Positions 34,301-44,784 of a stretch of DNA of 64,000 nt are shown piece by piece. The stretch comes from Phymorhynchus buccinoides (lineage: Eukaryota > Mollusca > Gastropoda > Neogastropoda > Raphitomidae): NCBI GenBank assembly GCA_017654935.2, contig CM065690.1, positions 18,589,058 to 18,653,057 on the forward strand, given 5' to 3'. Under the pieces are notes generated by a model, which was not told the DNA's origin, searched no databases, and saw only the letters and a program-made list of their open reading frames with translations. Positions within the stretch are counted from its first letter, which is position 1; each line of letters begins with the position of its first letter. A program made the translations under genes and the position numbers.

Positions 34301-34557
34301 CTTTGACCAGAATTGGTTTTCTGCCAACGTAACGGATGCAGATGCAGATGGCCTGGGAGTAGAATGCACAAGAAGAAGACAAAGAAAAAGAAGCACACAT
34401 ACCAGCATCCGGCTTTCCCAGGTCGAACACTCTGAGCAGTTTCTCGTTGCTGCCGGTCAGCAGCAGGGTTCCGTCCTTGTTGAAGTCCACGCTCTTCACG
34501 ATGTGTTTGTGGGTGAACGTCTGCAGCTCCTCTCCTTTCTCCGCATCCCAGATTTTC
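28279..34557 (-). CDS. STRAP: STRAP, WD40-repeat adaptor, last five coding exons (5' part missing)
   Basis: Five exons joined by consensus GT..AG introns with compatible phases: 34,557-34,403, 32,912-32,813, 30,955-30,818, 30,192-30,056 and 28,490-28,279 (stop). Together they encode 246 residues that follow vertebrate STRAP from its K(V/I)WDA segment to the C-terminus: HKHIVK.VDF, LLTG..KLLR, SADDKTVRLW-like [61 protein letters not shown] and [14 protein letters not shown] is a seven-bladed WD40 propeller that works with the SMN complex in spliceosomal snRNP assembly and dampens TGF-beta receptor signalling (family knowledge). Human STRAP is 350 residues, so about 104 N-terminal residues are absent, at or beyond the 35,616 gap. 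The C-terminal tail is shorter and diverged. No frameshift in the exons; the gene looks functional where visible. Confidence 0.95.
28606..28755. mobile_element. MITE, copy of the 13,108 family, in a STRAP intron
   Basis: Ends AAGGGCGTTTGCCACGAGTG and CGTGGCAAATGCCCTATT. It sits about 110 bp upstream of the terminal exon's acceptor. Confidence 0.78.
29874..30022 (-). mobile_element. TA-flanked MITE, intact copy of the CAGTGGAACC family
   Basis: Ends CAGTGGAACC and GGTTCCACTG, each flanked by TA (29,872-29,873 and 30,023-30,024). 149 bp. It ends about 30 bp from the next STRAP exon, in the intron just downstream of that exon's splice donor. Confidence 0.9.
30056..30192 (-). CDS. STRAP: STRAP coding exon
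   Basis: 137 bp, donor GTGAGA, acceptor TTTCGCAG. Encodes [20 protein letters not shown] and [20 protein letters not shown]. Confidence 0.95.
30472..30755. mobile_element. MITE with perfect 35-bp terminal inverted repeats
   Basis: Positions 30,472-30,506 are the exact reverse complement of 30,721-30,755, starting GCAGGCATCAGAATAGTCTG. 284 bp; related ends occur in the 24,652-25,682 element. Perfect arms suggest recent insertion. It lies in a STRAP intron. Confidence 0.9.
30818..30955 (-). CDS. STRAP: STRAP coding exon
   Basis: 138 bp, donor GTCAGT, acceptor TGCTTGCAG. Encodes [20 protein letters not shown] and [17 protein letters not shown]. Its 5' end is the source of the relics at 32,105-32,455. 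Confidence 0.95.
31073..31274. mobile_element. MITE with GACCTGTTTAC termini, nested in SINE
   Basis: GACCTGTTTACCCCCTAC at the left and GAGTAGAGTAAACAGGTC at the right; inner arms share TCGAGTAGT motifs. About 202 bp. Confidence 0.82.
31412..31592 (+). pseudogene. LINE 3' end fragment nested in SINE
   Basis: Encodes [20 protein letters not shown], the C-terminal Zn-binding-like segment of an RTE/I-type LINE, then a run resembling the usual ...TGLSI-stop end followed by an A-rich tail. The flanks (TTTGGTCCAAAC and GGTCAAAATT) could be the target-site duplication. Confidence 0.7.
31754..32058. mobile_element. MITE, copy of the 23,957 family
   Basis: Starts CATGGGTGAAAAATAAAAC and ends ACTTTCACCCATGGG. 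It directly follows the SINE-like element. Confidence 0.8.
32105..32455 (-). pseudogene. Decayed tandem copies of a STRAP exon's 5' end
   Basis: Blocks at about 32,221-32,285 and 32,391-32,455, and a weaker one near 32,105-32,150, match the acceptor and first ~50 bases of the STRAP exon at 30,818-30,955 plus the flanking intron (TGGTACACACA). On the minus strand they read LWTLE..-like remnants with stops or frame breaks, for example [15 protein letters not shown]. They are separated by CA-rich microsatellite DNA and cannot be used as full exons. Confidence 0.75.
32540..32765 (+). pseudogene. LINE 3' end fragment (RT C-terminal CCHC-like motif)
   Basis: One frame reads [20 protein letters not shown] followed by [17 protein letters not shown], the conserved C-terminal motif of I/RTE-type LINE polyproteins. 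Everything upstream is missing. It ends about 50 bp before a STRAP exon (downstream side on the minus strand). Confidence 0.82.
32813..32912 (-). CDS. STRAP: STRAP coding exon
   Basis: 100 bp, donor GTCAGTGG, acceptor TATTCCAG. Encodes [18 protein letters not shown] and [12 protein letters not shown]. Confidence 0.95.
33000..33930. other. STRAP intron, no feature recognised
   Basis: AT-rich intronic DNA without identifiable repeats or coding signal. Confidence 0.6.
33945..34395 (+). mobile_element. Dispersed SINE-like repeat with (AGA)n tail
   Basis: Shares AGTTCCCCCACTTTCTGGAA, TTGACTCTGCCTTTTC, CCATTCTCCTGCC and the end GATGGCCTGGGAGTAGAATG followed by AGAAGAAGA with 62,600-62,950. A poly-C run (34,110-34,124) and an unrelated stretch at 34,200-34,320 interrupt it. 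The tail is about 10 bp from the STRAP exon donor. Confidence 0.72.
34403..34557 (-). CDS. STRAP: STRAP coding exon, most 5' one visible
   Basis: 155 bp, donor GTATGTGTG, acceptor ACTGACGACAG. Encodes [40 protein letters not shown] and VFDLGKPDA. It starts with the third base of a codon, so an upstream exon must exist. Confidence 0.95.
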
Positions 34558-34746
34558 CTGTCGTCAGTGCAACATGCCAGAAATAAATGGTCATAACTAT
34601 ACACAATGGGTGAGACAGACTTTGGAAGTTCACGTTCTTCCAGAGCTTTAGATTGTTTTTGAACTTGATGGGTCATATGATCCCTGATTGTTGAAAATTA
34701 TGAGTCAATCTCCAAAAGAATGTGCCAGTAATTGTTCACTGTCGTA

Positions 34747-35231
34747 TTAACTCACTCGGAACGAATGAGCTGGATCCGGCTCATGGCTTGCACAACCGTT
34801 TTAGGATGAATGAGCCTGATCCGCCTCATAAGCGTTTTCAAGAGGTTTTGATTTATGGCATGTAACCAGCTTTCAAGCGCGACGTCATAGCCTACTTTCA
34901 GTTTGCTTTGACCTTGCTTCTCTTGAAATCAACCAATCATTGCATACTTTACATTCAGGTTGTAGAGGGGGGGGGGGGGTGTCAAAGATCGGAATGTGAA
35001 TTTTTTCTTCTTTCTATGTGTTAGCTGTTTTTTGTTAATAGGAGACAAACGACGCAGGCTTGGAATCTGATATGTTACTATCATTTAGTGCATGGTGATG
35101 CAAATCTTTTCTGAAAATATTGATGCCTAACTATTCATAACTTGGTTTGGGCGATTGTTTTCCGAACCTAGTCAAATGCCCAGTCCCCACAGAACACGGG
35201 TAAATAATTCAGCCAGTCCTGAGTGAGTTAA
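34747..35231. mobile_element. TTAA-flanked MITE, CTCACTC termini
   Basis: TTAACTCACTCGGAACGA at the left and CTGAGTGAGTTAA at the right; internal AATGAGC..GATCCG.CTCAT repeats. About 480 bp, non-coding. Confidence 0.65.
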
Positions 35232-35292
35232 AACTTAAATTCTATTACAGTAACAGGCATCTTGGGTCAGATGACCCCTGGCTGCACAAAAT

Positions 35293-35615
35293 GAGGGGTC
35301 AAATCACCGTCAATACGGGTCAATGACCCGGGCCCGCTGACAATCTGAAGCTCTGCTCTTCATAATGTGCTTGTGGGTGAACGTCTGCAGCTCCCTCTCC
35401 TTTCTCCACGTCCCAGATTTTACTGTTATCGGCGTAACATGACAGAAATAAATGGTCATAATTATACAGTACATAATGGGTGAGACAGATTTTGGAATTC
35501 CACACTCTTCACAAAATCAGGGTCAAATCGTCACAATGGGTCATGACCCGGGCCCGCTGACAATCTGAAGCTCTGCTCTTCATAATGTGCTTGGTGGGTG
35601 AACGTCTGGGCAGCT
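35293..35615 (-). pseudogene. Two broken tandem copies of a STRAP exon, cut by the N gap
   Basis: 35,340-35,417 matches about half of the STRAP exon at 34,403-34,557 plus its acceptor-side intron (35,418-35,500). It has an extra C in the CTCCCTCTCC stretch that shifts the frame. A second copy starts at about 35,540 with the same breakpoint (GACCCGGGCCCGCTGACAAT) and is lost into the N run at 35,616; it has extra G bases that look like sequence errors. Period about 222 bp. Confidence 0.82.
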
Positions 35616-36115
35616 NNNNNNNNNNNNNNNNNNNNNNNNNNNNNNNNNNNNNNNNNNNNNNNNNNNNNNNNNNNNNNNNNNNNNNNNNNNNNNNNNNNNN
35701 NNNNNNNNNNNNNNNNNNNNNNNNNNNNNNNNNNNNNNNNNNNNNNNNNNNNNNNNNNNNNNNNNNNNNNNNNNNNNNNNNNNNNNNNNNNNNNNNNNNN
35801 NNNNNNNNNNNNNNNNNNNNNNNNNNNNNNNNNNNNNNNNNNNNNNNNNNNNNNNNNNNNNNNNNNNNNNNNNNNNNNNNNNNNNNNNNNNNNNNNNNNN
35901 NNNNNNNNNNNNNNNNNNNNNNNNNNNNNNNNNNNNNNNNNNNNNNNNNNNNNNNNNNNNNNNNNNNNNNNNNNNNNNNNNNNNNNNNNNNNNNNNNNNN
36001 NNNNNNNNNNNNNNNNNNNNNNNNNNNNNNNNNNNNNNNNNNNNNNNNNNNNNNNNNNNNNNNNNNNNNNNNNNNNNNNNNNNNNNNNNNNNNNNNNNNN
36101 NNNNNNNNNNNNNNN
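35616..36115. other. Assembly gap, 500 N
   Basis: Exactly 500 N, a standard placeholder; true size unknown. Frames running through it are meaningless. Confidence 0.99.
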
Positions 36116-37960
36116 AGGGGATCCCAGTCCCATTCGTGGGGTCTGTGTTGGGAAAGGGTGCACTATTTCCAAAGGAGATCTGAACTTTCAAAACGTTTTT
36201 CCGAAAAGTCATAAATATTAAATGTGTTTTCCAGTTGCAAACCAAGGAGCCGAAAGGAAGAAGAAATTCTCCCTCCGAAGTTATGGATGCGTGTACTCTA
36301 GTTAGAAATGTAGCACAATTTTAATTTTTAAAGTGGGTCAGTGGCACCCATCAATATCTCTTTATAATGGTTGGGATTACAGCGTATCTTGAGACGTAGG
36401 GCAGTTTACAGCGCTTTTACATTTCCAGGGGGCTCTTTGTAAAGTGGTTACATTATTTTGGTAAGAGAATAGTATGCTTCCATTCCATACGTTTAGTCTA
36501 GATCTGACGAGCGTACGGACGAAATAAGTCAAAAATTTTAGGGTTCTTTAGCCCATGATTGTCTGGCTATTACTTTAATAAATTTAATGCTTTTAGATGC
36601 TTTACTAGTCAGATGTTCAGATGTGTTTTGAGTCCATACAAACCTTAGTCCAGGATAACCACCCAAAAATTTAACAGACTTGACTGCGTTTTTTTACTTC
36701 GTCAAGAATTTCTGACGACTGGTAGTCACAGTCACCGTTGTGGAAAAAACCATAAAGTCAGCATTTATTAGGGGATAAGGTAAGCCGTTATATGTAAATA
36801 TTCAATGTTCTGTTAGTGTTATTTGGTGAATTAATAGTTCAGGATAAGATTGGTTTTAGGGCCCGCGGGTGGTTTTAATAGACAAGATGGCTATGTCATC
36901 CGCGTACATTGATATTTTTACAATTTTAAGTTTTAGTTTTGAATATCCATATATCATAATATTGACAAGGGTGGGGGCTATTTGCTACGCCTGGCACCCC
37001 CAAGTCAAGCTGATGAGCAGATGAGACTGATTGGCCTACCCTGACTCCGCATAACTTCTGTTATGTAAAAAGGACATTATAAATTTATGTTAACATATTT
37101 ACCCTCAATGCCCGAGGTTGCTGCGTTTATCTAAGAGCCCCATGCAGACGAGTCGCATGCTCCTTTTATGTCAAAAAAGGTGGCAAAGACTTTTCTGCGA
37201 CGTGCAAAAGATCGTCTGACGTGGGAGGTAAGTCTGACTACTTGTTCCATGCAGGACCTGTGTTTTCGAAAACCTGCCTGGATTGTGGGGATAATGTTAT
37301 TTTTATCAAGGAAATATTCAAGTCTGTTTTTTTACGATACTCTCGTATAATTTGCCAAGGTGTGGGGTGAGGGAGATGGGGCGGTAACTTTTGGGATCCC
37401 TAGCCGGTTTTCCGGGCTTAAGGATCCCAACCACCTGTGCTTCCTTCCAGGCTTGCGGCACGGTTCCCTCACCCCAACATCTGGAGTAAAAATCGTGAAT
37501 TATTTTACGAAACACTAAGGGGAGTTGTTTTATAATTTGATAGGAGATAGGATCATCTCCTGTTGCTTTACTGACTTTCTTAATTTGATTTATGGATGCA
37601 GCAAGCTCGGCAAATTTGAGTGGGGAATTAATATAGTGGGAGTTATCTTGTGATTTTACATGATGGGGATTACTTTGGCGTTTTATTTTTTCTTTAGTGG
37701 GAAGGAATTTAATTTGACTAGCTTCGGCAAATGTCTCTGCCATAACATTTGCCGTTTCTAAGTTAGTTGTGGTAAATTTATTGTTTTTAATCACTCTGGG
37801 CTCCCTTACTTTATTCCGATTATTCATGCTTCTAAGCTTTTTCCAAGCCTTACTGAGGTCTCTGTAATCGAGGATTTCCTCTTTATTAAAGTAGTCCCGT
37901 TTAGCTTGATTAATAATATCATTACAGTATTCTTCCGCCTCTAACTTTAAAATATGATTA
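36116..37960 (-). pseudogene. Jockey/I-like LINE, reverse transcriptase region, frameshifted
   Basis: On the minus strand, 37,827-37,318 encodes the RT N-terminal part: FAELAASINQIKKVSKATGD, AWKEAQVVGILKPGKP and PKSYRPISLTPHLGKLYESI. Below 37,318 the reading continues with shifts and stops: IPTIQAGFRKHRSC-like sequence, then MYADDIAILS, the catalytic box, at about 36,880-36,910. Decay continues to the N gap. RT copies RNA into DNA at the target site in LINE retrotransposition (family knowledge). At least four breaks make this copy inactive. Clade inferred as Jockey/I group from motif wording and the zinc-knuckle ORF1 beside it. Confidence 0.88.
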
Positions 37961-38170
37961 GGGGGGGTGGGATGTATGTCAAAGCGATTGCAAGCTTTTT
38001 TCTTTGCTTGTACTGCCCTTTTGACCTTCGTTCCACCATGGTTTACTTTTAGGTTTATTTGTATTTATTTGAGGCAAAAGGGGAATAGCTATATTACAGG
38101 CGTGCAAAACAGTTGTCCGTATATTGCCGTTTTTTTGGCCTTTGTGTATCACCCCCCGTGGGGCCACAAG
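37961..38170 (-). pseudogene. LINE pre-RT linker; endonuclease region missing
   Basis: Contains KPKSKPWWNEGQKGSTSKEK, the KPWWN motif that normally sits between the endonuclease and RT domains. Only about 220 bp separate it from the ORF1 stop at 38,268, too little for an apurinic-type endonuclease of ~220 residues, so an internal deletion is inferred. Confidence 0.7.
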
Positions 38171-38267
38171 CCAGTGTGGCTAAGCGCATCAAGTTGCTGT
38201 TCGGTCCCATAGAGATGGCTGTTGGGTTACTAGATGGAGGGAAGAGGGAGACTAGTCCCTCGAGTAA

Positions 38268-40491
<2,224 letters not shown>

Positions 40492-40727
40492 TTTAACTCT
40501 ATGAAAATTTTTTTATGTACAACATCCAAGAAACAAAAGACATGTGGAGAAAATCATAAAGGGAAAGTGGGTAAAATATTGGGTTAGAAAAAATATTATA
40601 TATACACACAAAATATTTATCAATGCGGCCTGCCGAGCCAAGAGGAACTACACTTTACTTGTTAATTTTCGACCCCAGCGAAACTCGGGACTCGAGCAAG
40701 CTCGAGATTTTAATGTACCGACTTTTT

Positions 40728-41405
40728 AAATCTTTGAAGGCTGGGAGGAAAGGGCCCGGAGCCCCTGTGGTCCCGTAGAGTAGAAGGGGCGTCGCATGGA
40801 GTGAAGTCCTATTTAGGCAGTGGCGAGCATTGATATTGACGGGTGGGTGGTGGTGGGGCAACGCGGCTCCTCTTCTTTTCTTCGCCTGCGGTGGTAGGCA
40901 GGCAAGCTGAGCAGAGTAGCGTGACTGCGTTGCGCTGTGGCTTTCTTCGCTTCTCTTCTTTTTCACGTTCTCGCTTGAGCTGAGCTGAGCTGTTGTCGCT
41001 TCGGCGGCCAACCTTTTCTTTTCTAAATTTTTGTAGGCTGGGAGGAAAGGGCCCGGAGACGGAGTCCCCGTGGTCCCGTAGTGTAGAGGGAGCGTGGTAT
41101 GGAGCGAAGTCCTCTTTAGGCAGTGGCGAGCATTGATATTGCACTGGGTGTGTGGTGGTGGTGTGGGGTGGGGCAAAAAACGGCGCGGCTCGGGACGCGG
41201 ACGCGCGGCACGCGACGGGGACGCGCGACACGAAACGCGCGGCGGGCTCCTGCTCTTTTTTTTATTTCTTGCCTTGCATGCAGTAATAGGCAGGCAAGCT
41301 GAGCAGTGTAGCGTGGATGCTTTGCGCGATGGCTTTCTTATCTTCTCTCGTTTTTATTCGTTCTCGGCTGAGATGTGGTTCCCCCGCTTCGGCGGCCAAC
41401 CTCTG
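40728..41405 (-). repeat. 297-bp tandem units at the LINE 5' end
   Basis: CTGGGAGGAAAGGGCCCGGA starts units at 40,741 and 41,038. Shared blocks include TTTAGGCAGTGGCGAGCATT and TTCGGCGGCCAACCT. A third, partial unit (GGCAGGCAAGCTGAGCAG... CGGCGGCCAACCTC) covers about 41,270-41,402. The 297-bp period is a multiple of three, so a minus frame of 173 codons stays open. It sits upstream of ORF1, where some LINEs carry tandem promoter monomers (analogy, inference). Confidence 0.78.
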
Positions 41406-41469
41406 AATCCTTGTTATTTGGTTGCTTATCTTCGTCGCGAAGGATAAGGATGGAATCGACCTGCGGGCT

Positions 41470-41665
41470 TTCGGCCTGTTGCAGAAGACTGCCCACAGTG
41501 AAACATTCAAGAAAAACTGAGCTGAGCAAGACGACTTTCTCCAAGAGAAAGGTTGTCCTTTTAGCACCAGATTGAAAGTCCACAATAAAAGTAAACCACC
41601 ACTTAATTCAAAAGAAATGATAAAACTCTTGTGTAAAATAACAAAAATAGTAATGTTCTAAAATG
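41470..41665 (+). repeat. Three-copy local repeat: inverted partial copy
   Basis: Reverse-orientation match to part of the two copies at 41,697 and 42,345. In this copy a + frame reads FLQEKGCP(F)STRLKVHNKS and LNSKEMIKLLCKITK up to a stop at about 41,660. The equivalent minus frame of the 42,345 copy reads LLQEKGCPLFTRLKVRNKSK. Confidence 0.72.
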
Positions 41666-41696
41666 TTCTAGATATGTTTCTATAAATGTTTCTATA

Positions 41697-42145
41697 AATG
41701 TTTTTGGAAGAAGGAAAGCGTATCAGTCTACCTGATCCAAGCACACCTATCTACATTCCTCCTCACCGGGAGTATGTTGGTGTTGACTACGATTTCTATG
41801 ACCTCCCCTATCGAATCCTTCACTGGATCCACCAACATGGCATCCCATCTCTTCTACTCTCTTCGAGGTATTGTAACTTTAGAACATTATTATTTTTGGT
41901 ATTTTACACAAGATTGTTACCATTTCATTTTAATTAAGTGCTGGTTTGCTTTTATTGTGGACTTTCAAATCTGGTGCAAAGAGGACAACCATTCTCTTGT
42001 AGAAAGTCTTCTAGCTCAGTTTGAATGTTCACTGGGACATACTTTGCAGGCCGATATGCAGACCGAGGAGTCTTTCTCAAAGACGAAATAGCTGTCTTTG
42101 CATGGGCATTGTCTATCTCCACAATTGGGAGAAAACGTAAATCAA
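41697..42145 (+). repeat. Three-copy local repeat: copy 1
   Basis: Directly repeated at 42,345-42,770, sharing GGAAGAAGGAAAGCGTATCA, AGTATGTTGGTGTT and TTTGCAGGCCGATATGC. The + strand holds an open stretch, EEGKRISLPDPSTPIYIPPH then REYVGVDYDFYDLPYRILHW, that is broken in copy 2. The - strand holds VNIQTELEDFLQENGCPLCT. Confidence 0.78.
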
Positions 42146-42344
42146 GCACATTATTTTCTTTTGTTCTTTTCAGAACACAGAATAAATGGTAAAGTTAAAA
42201 TTAAAGTTATTCAGGTTTTTTCTTAGGTTCACAAACTTAAATATTCGACACAAAAAAAGTTTTATTCAAGCAAAATATATATAAGAGGAAAGTTTAATGG
42301 AGTGGTTGTTTTTCCTTCTTCAATTCTTGTACGTTTATATTATA

Positions 42345-42770
42345 CTTGGAAGAAGGAAAGCGTATCAGTCTACCTGATCCAGGCACACCTTTCTACATTC
42401 CTTCTTCACTGGGAGTATGTTGGTGTTTACTATGATTTCTATGACCTCCCTTATTTGAATACTTCACTTGATCCACCAACATGGCTTCCCATCTATTCTA
42501 CTCTCTTCGAGGGTTTGTAATTTTAGAACATTATTCTTTTGTGTTATTTTACACAATATTTTAACAATTTCCTTTGAATTAAGTGCTGGTTTGCTTTTAT
42601 TGCGGACTTTCAATCTGGTGAAAAGAGGACAACCTTTCTCTTGTAGAAGGTTTTCTAGCTCAGTTTGAATGTTCACTTTGGACATACTTTGCAGGCCGAT
42701 ATGCGGACTGAAGAATCTTTCTAAAAGATGAAACAGCTGTCGTTGCATATGCATTGTCTATCTCCCCCAA
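42345..42770 (+). repeat. Three-copy local repeat: copy 2
   Basis: Second direct copy. The minus frame is open for 96 codons (VNIQTELENLLQEKGCPLFT ... LNSKEIVKILCKI); the plus frame is disrupted. Family not recognised. Confidence 0.75.
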
Positions 42771-42779
42771 AAAGAGAAA

Positions 42780-43425
42780 AAGTGAATCAGCACATTATTA
42801 ATTTTTTTTTATTTTATTCGTGACCACAGTAACAATTTCGCACAGTTTTTAAAGATAAAAGTAATTCACATTTTCCTTTCTTACTACTTGAGGCATTACA
42901 AAACTGAAATTATTGGAACCTACAACAAACCCAAATACAAGTTTTTTGTTTCAAGCAAAACTTATATATATATGAGGAAAATGTAATGGTGTGGTTGTTT
43001 TTTTTCTTCTTCAATTCTTGAATTGTTTCTATAATATAGTTTCTAGTCTATTATCAATAAAATTCAATAATACGAAAAAGGAGTATAGAACCAAACGATA
43101 GTTATACTTGGAACAAGATCACAATGGCTATATACGGATTCATGGAACAAATTGCAGGATTATGCCAATGCTGCTGGCACCGGGTCTTCCCCCCCGAGAC
43201 TACGGTACTAACAACAGCCATCCAAGTTGAGGGCATTTTGAAATAATACAATAATAAGAGTAGGACATTTTTAGGAAACTTTTTTCTGTCCTAATGTCCT
43301 TGGATGTGAAACTTTACGAAATGCAAAAACCTATTGTAAACATTAATTTTGTGTGTTTGATTACTGTTCTTTTAAACAAAAAGAAATAAAAGAGGTGAAA
43401 TATAGAGTATGCTAGATTAGTTTTC
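42780..43425. other. No recognisable gene
   Basis: AT-rich DNA. A short block (AATGGTGTGGTTGTTTTTTTTC, TTCTTCAATTCTTG) resembles the sequence before copy 2, so the repeat unit may extend further. Confidence 0.5.
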
Positions 43426-43429
43426 TTTC

Positions 43430-43560
43430 CTCCTTATTATGGAGGCAAATGGCAGAAACCCGCCGAGGACAATAGCTGTTTTCGAGATCTAGGGAGTCTT
43501 CATCACTTCGCTAGTTGATGAAGACTCCTCTAGAGATCGAAACCGCTGTCCGGCAAAATT
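43430..43560. repeat. Foldback sequence (GATGAAGACTCCTC)
   Basis: AGGGAGTCTTCATCACTTCG pairs with AGTTGATGAAGACTCCTCT. A similar entry (GGCAGAAACC..GAGAGGACAGCTGTTTTGA) occurs at about 8,395-8,460. Confidence 0.5.
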
Positions 43561-43696
43561 GTACTGTACAAGTCTGACAAATGCAGTTGTGTTGTGAGGA
43601 TGCAGATATGCATGCATGTGTTGAAAACTTGATCTTCATCAAGTTTTCTTTTGACATCCATCCATCATCATCTGACAGCCATTTGCAAAACATTTA

Positions 43697-44130
43697 ATGC
43701 CATTGCCGGTCCCAAGCCCGGATGAAAAAGGAGGAGGGTTGGGCGAGGGGTTAGCAGCTTACCCCTCCCTGTCAAAAACCTTACTGCTACAAAAACGCCA
43801 ACAAGAGATCCAACAAACATGGCGGTACTGTGAGAGGATGGACCTTCACCTTAGAGGACTTATAACGCGGAGTGGTGAAAGCCGGAGAAGTCTGGAAGCC
43901 ACTCAGCCGACTACCATTCTTTCAACCAGGGCAACCACCATTATCGGAACATGGAATGTGAGGACCATGTACGAGGCAGAGAAGACAGCACAGGTTGCTG
44001 CAGAGATGAAGACATAATGGCCTCGACATCTTAGGAATCAGCGAGGCAAGATGGACAGGCAGCAGTCAAAAAAGACTTTCTACAGGAGAGTTGTTGCTGT
44101 TTTCAGGCCATGAAGAGGACAGCGCTTTTA
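43697..44130 (+). pseudogene. LINE endonuclease N-terminus, RTE-like, truncated
   Basis: Reads IIGTWNVRTMYEAEKTAQVA, the start of an AP-type endonuclease (metal-binding N of WNVRT), then after a frameshift at about 44,012 HNGLDILGISEARWTGSSQK with the catalytic-type E. It stops matching at about 44,130. No RT follows. The wording is typical of mollusc RTE-like copies annotated as craniofacial development protein 2. Confidence 0.85.
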
Positions 44131-44571
44131 CCATTGTTTAACATTAATTGGTCATAAGGGCGAAGCAGAAAGTCTGAGAGTTGTGCAATAAATTATTTTC
44201 TACAGCAATGGAAAATAATCATGGCACAGCTTTGTCTTTTGTGGAAGACAATGACTTTCTTCTTCTTCTGCGTTTCCAGGCAATATGGCCATAATGGGTA
44301 AGGTACATATGTGTCCGTTTTTAAGTTTTCGCATTTTGCTACGCAACTCAAGCGCTTACCCAACACCAGGTCGTCCTCAAAGAGGTCAGAGGATTGGGGA
44401 TGGCCGAGCAATGCATCGTCTGCTATTTGATTTTAAGCCAAGCCCTTCCAGAATAGCAGTAGATGCCCCCGTTTACTACTGCCAGTTATAGTAGTCCGAA
44501 AGACTGGCATACAAAGAATAAATAAGTATTGTGTAGTATGTGAGGTGACGCTACTCATTACTCCCTGGCAG

Positions 44572-44753
44572 TTCGTGCACATGTGTGTGGTGTCAAGGAG
44601 CGCTGGTGGGCGGTGCTGCTGATGTGCATGGGTCTGGTGGTGTTCATGGGGCTGTTCGTCAAGGTGTGTAGCTACAACACTCCCCCCTTCGACCCCAAGA
44701 AAGCGAGGCAGCAGGAGCAGCGACTCCAAAGACGGGTCGCCCAGGCCAGAGGG
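44572..44753 (+). CDS. ADAM10: ADAM10-like metalloprotease, exon with the transmembrane segment
   Basis: A 182-bp exon with acceptor CTCCCTGGCAG and donor GGG|GTGAGT; it starts in phase 1. It encodes RWWAVLLMCMGLVVFMGLFV and KVCSYNTPPFDPKK, aligning with the end of ADAM10 (WWAVLLM, a ~20-residue membrane helix, then the IC..HTPS..PK juxtamembrane stretch). ADAM10/Kuzbanian is the type I membrane sheddase that cleaves Notch and other surface proteins (family knowledge). The cytoplasmic part (RQQEQRLQRRVAQARG) is basic and diverged. The protease and disintegrin exons should lie upstream but are not in contig B before this point; the contig or window may be misassembled, or the introns long. A retained relic exon is an alternative; no frame break is visible. 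Confidence 0.72.
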
Positions 44754-44784
44754 GTGAGTGGCCCATAACAGCACCTTGCAACCC

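Noticed and set aside
35531..36245. Frames crossing the 35,616-36,115 gap, and the similar ones at 61,001-61,500
   Set aside because: They consist mainly of N and carry no information.
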